DNA of 23,925 nucleotides from CAYNJF01 sp964351745 (GTDB lineage Bacteria; Pseudomonadota; Gammaproteobacteria; Berkiellales; Berkiellaceae). Positions 21,520 to 23,925 of the stretch are shown piece by piece. The notes beneath the pieces were generated by a model, which was not told where the DNA came from, searched no databases, and saw only the letters and a list, made by a program, of their open reading frames with translations. The DNA is taken from contig CAYGPI010000037.1 of NCBI GenBank assembly GCA_964351745.1, positions 1-23,925 of the forward strand, written 5' to 3'. How positions within the stretch are numbered: the stretch's first letter is position 1; every line of letters starts with the position of its first letter. The position numbers and the translations under genes were made by a program.

Positions 21520-23925
21520 ATGCCATATCTAAGCTTCATGAAGCGAATTATCAAAACAGTTGTGATCAGCACGAGCATCATGGTTTTCGTTGTCTTGGTC
21601 ATAGGTGGCGTTTTCACCGTGTCGCCTTCAGGGCAACAATTTGTGCTAGATAAGGTTGTTGATTGGAGTCATGAGCATACGTCTTATAAGATCACCCTAA
21701 AGCCCTTTAAAGGCAATTTGCTCAAATCTTTCTCTTTCCCTTATCTACTAGTTCAAGATGAAGATAATGTAACTCTTTTAGAGCTTAATGAGCTCAATAT
21801 TTCTTGGAAGATTCAAAAATTACTATATAAAGAGATTGAGATTGAGTATCTTAAATTAGGCTCAGCTTTAATCAATGATGATTTGACTGAGCGTTTAGTA
21901 AGCCCAGAGACAGCTCAAGAGCAAGGGCAACCAGTATCTCATTCATCCGCAAATACTTGGGACTTTAGCCCTTTATTTGAAATGAAACTCCCTATCGTCA
22001 TCAAAGAGATAGAGGCTAAGTTGCTTTTCAGTGAGCAAATTTATCATCTAAAATCTCACCTTAATCTGTCAGATGGTCATATTGATATGACCTTAAAAGA
22101 TCAACAGGATGATTTCCAATTTTCCTTCAATTCGAAACCAGTAGATAATCAGTTAAAAATTCACTCAATTTTTCTTGAGAAAGAGCCGAGGCTTCTTACA
22201 AAGTTGATTGATCTTCAACCTGATGCTCTTCCTATATCAGGTCAGGTGACAACTTACTTAAAGAAAAATGATAATCATCTCATGGTTGATCTGAAACAGG
22301 GCGAGTGGGTCATCAATAAAAATCATGTGCAATTTCAAGGCAAGCTTGAGTTAACAGCAGATAACCAAATCAATATTGAGAACTTATTGTTAAAGCCACT
22401 TCATGGTGAGTTTAAAGTCGATGGTTTTTTAAAGCCAGATGATATGCTTCTTACAGTCAGTGCTGACAAAACTAAATTTCCAAGCTTGAAGGTTCAAGAT
22501 TACACAATTTTTGAACCTTCACTTAATGGCGTCATTAAGTTACAGGGAAATACGCTTAACCCAATTGTGCATGGCTCTTTAGATTTAGACGCTCAAATTC
22601 AACATGCAGTTTATGGACCATTTCATTGGCTGTCGAGCGTGGAATTGCAAACGCAACAAGATCATTGGTTAGCGAAAGCAAATCTTCAGCTAGACGGCAA
22701 AGACACGCTTGAGTTGTCGACCATGTTAGCGCGTAAAGAGCTGACAAAATTGGCAACAGATTTAGATTCAGATATCTCAGTCCAAGCAAATTTAGCAGAG
22801 TTTTCAAAACTTATAGATAAAGAGATAACTGTTCATTCAGGCAAGTTGGCATCGAAAATGCGTATTAGTGGATCCATGGCTTCACCTAGTGTGCAAGGAA
22901 GCATGGCTCTTTCAAAACTAACCTTAGATGACGTGAAAAGAGATATTCATCTAAAAGATTCTAGCTTTCAGGTGAAAGTGAATCATTTTCAGGATATCTT
23001 CATGGAGCGCTTAGCACTTCACATCAATGACGGATTGCTCAAGGGGCAGGGGTATTATAAAGATGGCTCATTTGACTTGGATCTAACATTAGATCAGATG
23101 AATGTACCAGCCTTGCGCAAAACTTTTAAGGCTCAATCTGATGTAACGTTGTCTGGTGTCGCCCAGATGAAAGGTGACTTATCAGAGCCAACGATCAATG
23201 TTGAATTAGATACTAACGAATTTAAAGTGCCAGCTTCTTCTTCAGAAACGAAGGCTATCAAAATAAACACGACCCTGAAAACGCAAGGGGAACACCTATT
23301 TTTGATTTCGCAGATGAGCCAAAATAGGAACAAGGTGAGTGAAGTCAAAGCTGAAACTAAGCTTCATAATCTGATTAAGATGAAAGATGATCCAGATTTG
23401 GATTTAAAGGTTTTAGCCAATGTAAATATGCCTCTTATGGCGCAACTTTTAGCTGTCGATAATATGGACTTAAGAGGTGATCTTTTCTCTGAGTTTGATA
23501 TCACAGGCTCTCTTAGTGCGCCAAGAGTGCGAGGCAATTTAAAGCTCGATAAAGCTTTTCTTGAGGAAAAAGAGCTTGGTCTTAAACTAGTAGACATCGA
23601 TCTAAAGGCTGTCGCTAATGATAAAGGCTTAAAGATTGAGAGCTTTAGCGCTCATGACGGTAAGAAAGGTCAATTGAAGCTATCAGGTCATGCAGAGCTT
23701 TATGACGCGGATCCAAAAGTCGATATGACGGTGGAAATCCAAGATTTCATGATTTTGCAATCCAATCAGTACAACGGCTTTGCAGATGGCGCCTTATCTT
23801 TGCAAGGAGAATTGTCTCGCCCACATTTGACTGGAAATCTTACGTTTAATAATTTTAACATCCAGTTGCCTGATACTTTGGAAAAAGAAGTACCTTCTAT
23901 CAATGTCATTGATCAGAAAGAATTG
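21520..23925 (+). CDS. tamB: TamB (YtfN/DUF490 family), 5' part, runs off the window
   Basis: The frame is open from ATG 21520 to the last base (802 codons); E. coli TamB has 1259 residues, so roughly a third is missing. Residues about 10-34 form one signal-anchor helix (KTVVISTSIMVFVVLVIGGV), followed by the family N-terminal pattern TVSPSGQQFVLDKV. The remainder is a long series of beta-strand repeats with P-x-(V/L)-x-G-x-(L/M) joints, such as SPSVQGSMALSKL, APRVRGNLKLDKA and RPHLTGNLTFNNF, the groove-forming fold that spans the periplasm. The DUF490 end that meets TamA lies beyond the window. ATG 21538 (MKRIIK) is an alternative start; neither has a strong ribosome-binding site, so coupling to tamA is likely. 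Confidence 0.92.
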   Translation, partial: MPYLSFMKRIIKTVVISTSIMVFVVLVIGGVFTVSPSGQQFVLDKVVDWSHEHTSYKITLKPFKGNLLKSFSFPYLLVQDEDNVTLLELNELNISWKIQKLLYKEIEIEYLKLGSALINDDLTERLVSPETAQEQGQPVSHSSANTWDFSPLFEMKLPIVIKEIEAKLLFSEQIYHLKSHLNLSDGHIDMTLKDQQDDFQFSFNSKPVDNQLKIHSIFLEKEPRLLTKLIDLQPDALPISGQVTTYLKKNDNHLMVDLKQGEWVINKNHVQFQGKLELTADNQINIENLLLKPLHGEFKVDGFLKPDDMLLTVSADKTKFPSLKVQDYTIFEPSLNGVIKLQGNTLNPIVHGSLDLDAQIQHAVYGPFHWLSSVELQTQQDHWLAKANLQLDGKDTLELSTMLARKELTKLATDLDSDISVQANLAEFSKLIDKEITVHSGKLASKMRISGSMASPSVQGSMALSKLTLDDVKRDIHLKDSSFQVKVNHFQDIFMERLALHINDGLLKGQGYYKDGSFDLDLTLDQMNVPALRKTFKAQSDVTLSGVAQMKGDLSEPTINVELDTNEFKVPASSSETKAIKINTTLKTQGEHLFLISQMSQNRNKVSEVKAETKLHNLIKMKDDPDLDLKVLANVNMPLMAQLLAVDNMDLRGDLFSEFDITGSLSAPRVRGNLKLDKAFLEEKELGLKLVDIDLKAVANDKGLKIESFSAHDGKKGQLKLSGHAELYDADPKVDMTVEIQDFMILQSNQYNGFADGALSLQGELSRPHLTGNLTFNNFNIQLPDTLEKEVPSINVIDQKEL

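Noticed and set aside
21506..21532. Short frame starting ATGAGACCA just after tamA as the tamB start
   Set aside because: It is out of frame with tamB and stops after eight codons; ATG 21520 opens the long conserved frame.

Overview
This window is an AT-leaning stretch of a gammaproteobacterial chromosome. It starts inside the spc ribosomal-protein operon and runs through the alpha operon (rpsM-rpsK-rpsD-rpoA-rplQ) into uvrA, ssb and the tamA-tamB pair. The ribosomal proteins, RNA polymerase alpha, YajR-like transporter, KefB-like antiporter and TamA/TamB all look like gammaproteobacterial versions. The neighbourhood rplQ ... uvrA/MFS/ssb, and the lack of a visible LexA box at uvrA, fit the Legionella/Coxiella side of that class. 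That placement is inference from remembered synteny, not a database result.

Layout. Positions 1-4061 hold the distal spc operon (rpsN tail, rpsH, rplF, rplR, rpsE, rpmD, rplO, secY, rpmJ), tightly packed with several overlaps. A 112-base gap with a good promoter candidate separates it from the alpha operon (4174-7158), which ends in a strong intrinsic terminator. Between 7223 and 11381 are a GNAT acetyltransferase, a KefB-type K+/H+ antiporter and an unrecognised 538-residue soluble protein. The promoter of the last gene carries well-placed dyad repeats. A 540-base stretch without a gene follows, then a two-gene AbiE (type IV) toxin-antitoxin cassette behind an 11-bp perfect inverted repeat. 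uvrA (minus strand) and a YajR-like MFS gene diverge, and ssb follows the MFS gene and ends at a terminator. After 353 bases without a gene come two unrecognised small genes: a 75-residue protein and a protein with a hydrophobic N-terminus and a basic, repeat-bearing tail. The window closes with tamA, preceded by a nested foldable sequence, and the first 802 codons of tamB.

How the genes work together. The left third makes ribosomes, the SecYEG channel and the polymerase alpha subunit. uvrA and ssb serve DNA repair and replication. TamA (outer membrane) and TamB (inner-membrane anchored, spanning the periplasm) form one envelope-assembly machine. The AbiE pair is an accessory defence/addiction module. 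The most distinctive signals are the acidic N-terminal extension on ribosomal protein S11, the palindrome over the AbiE promoter with a nearly leaderless start, the operator-like dyads in front of the unknown 538-residue gene, and the nested RNA-like fold and mini-ORF in front of tamA. I saw no CRISPR array, insertion sequence, tRNA or rRNA, and no clearly new multi-gene system.
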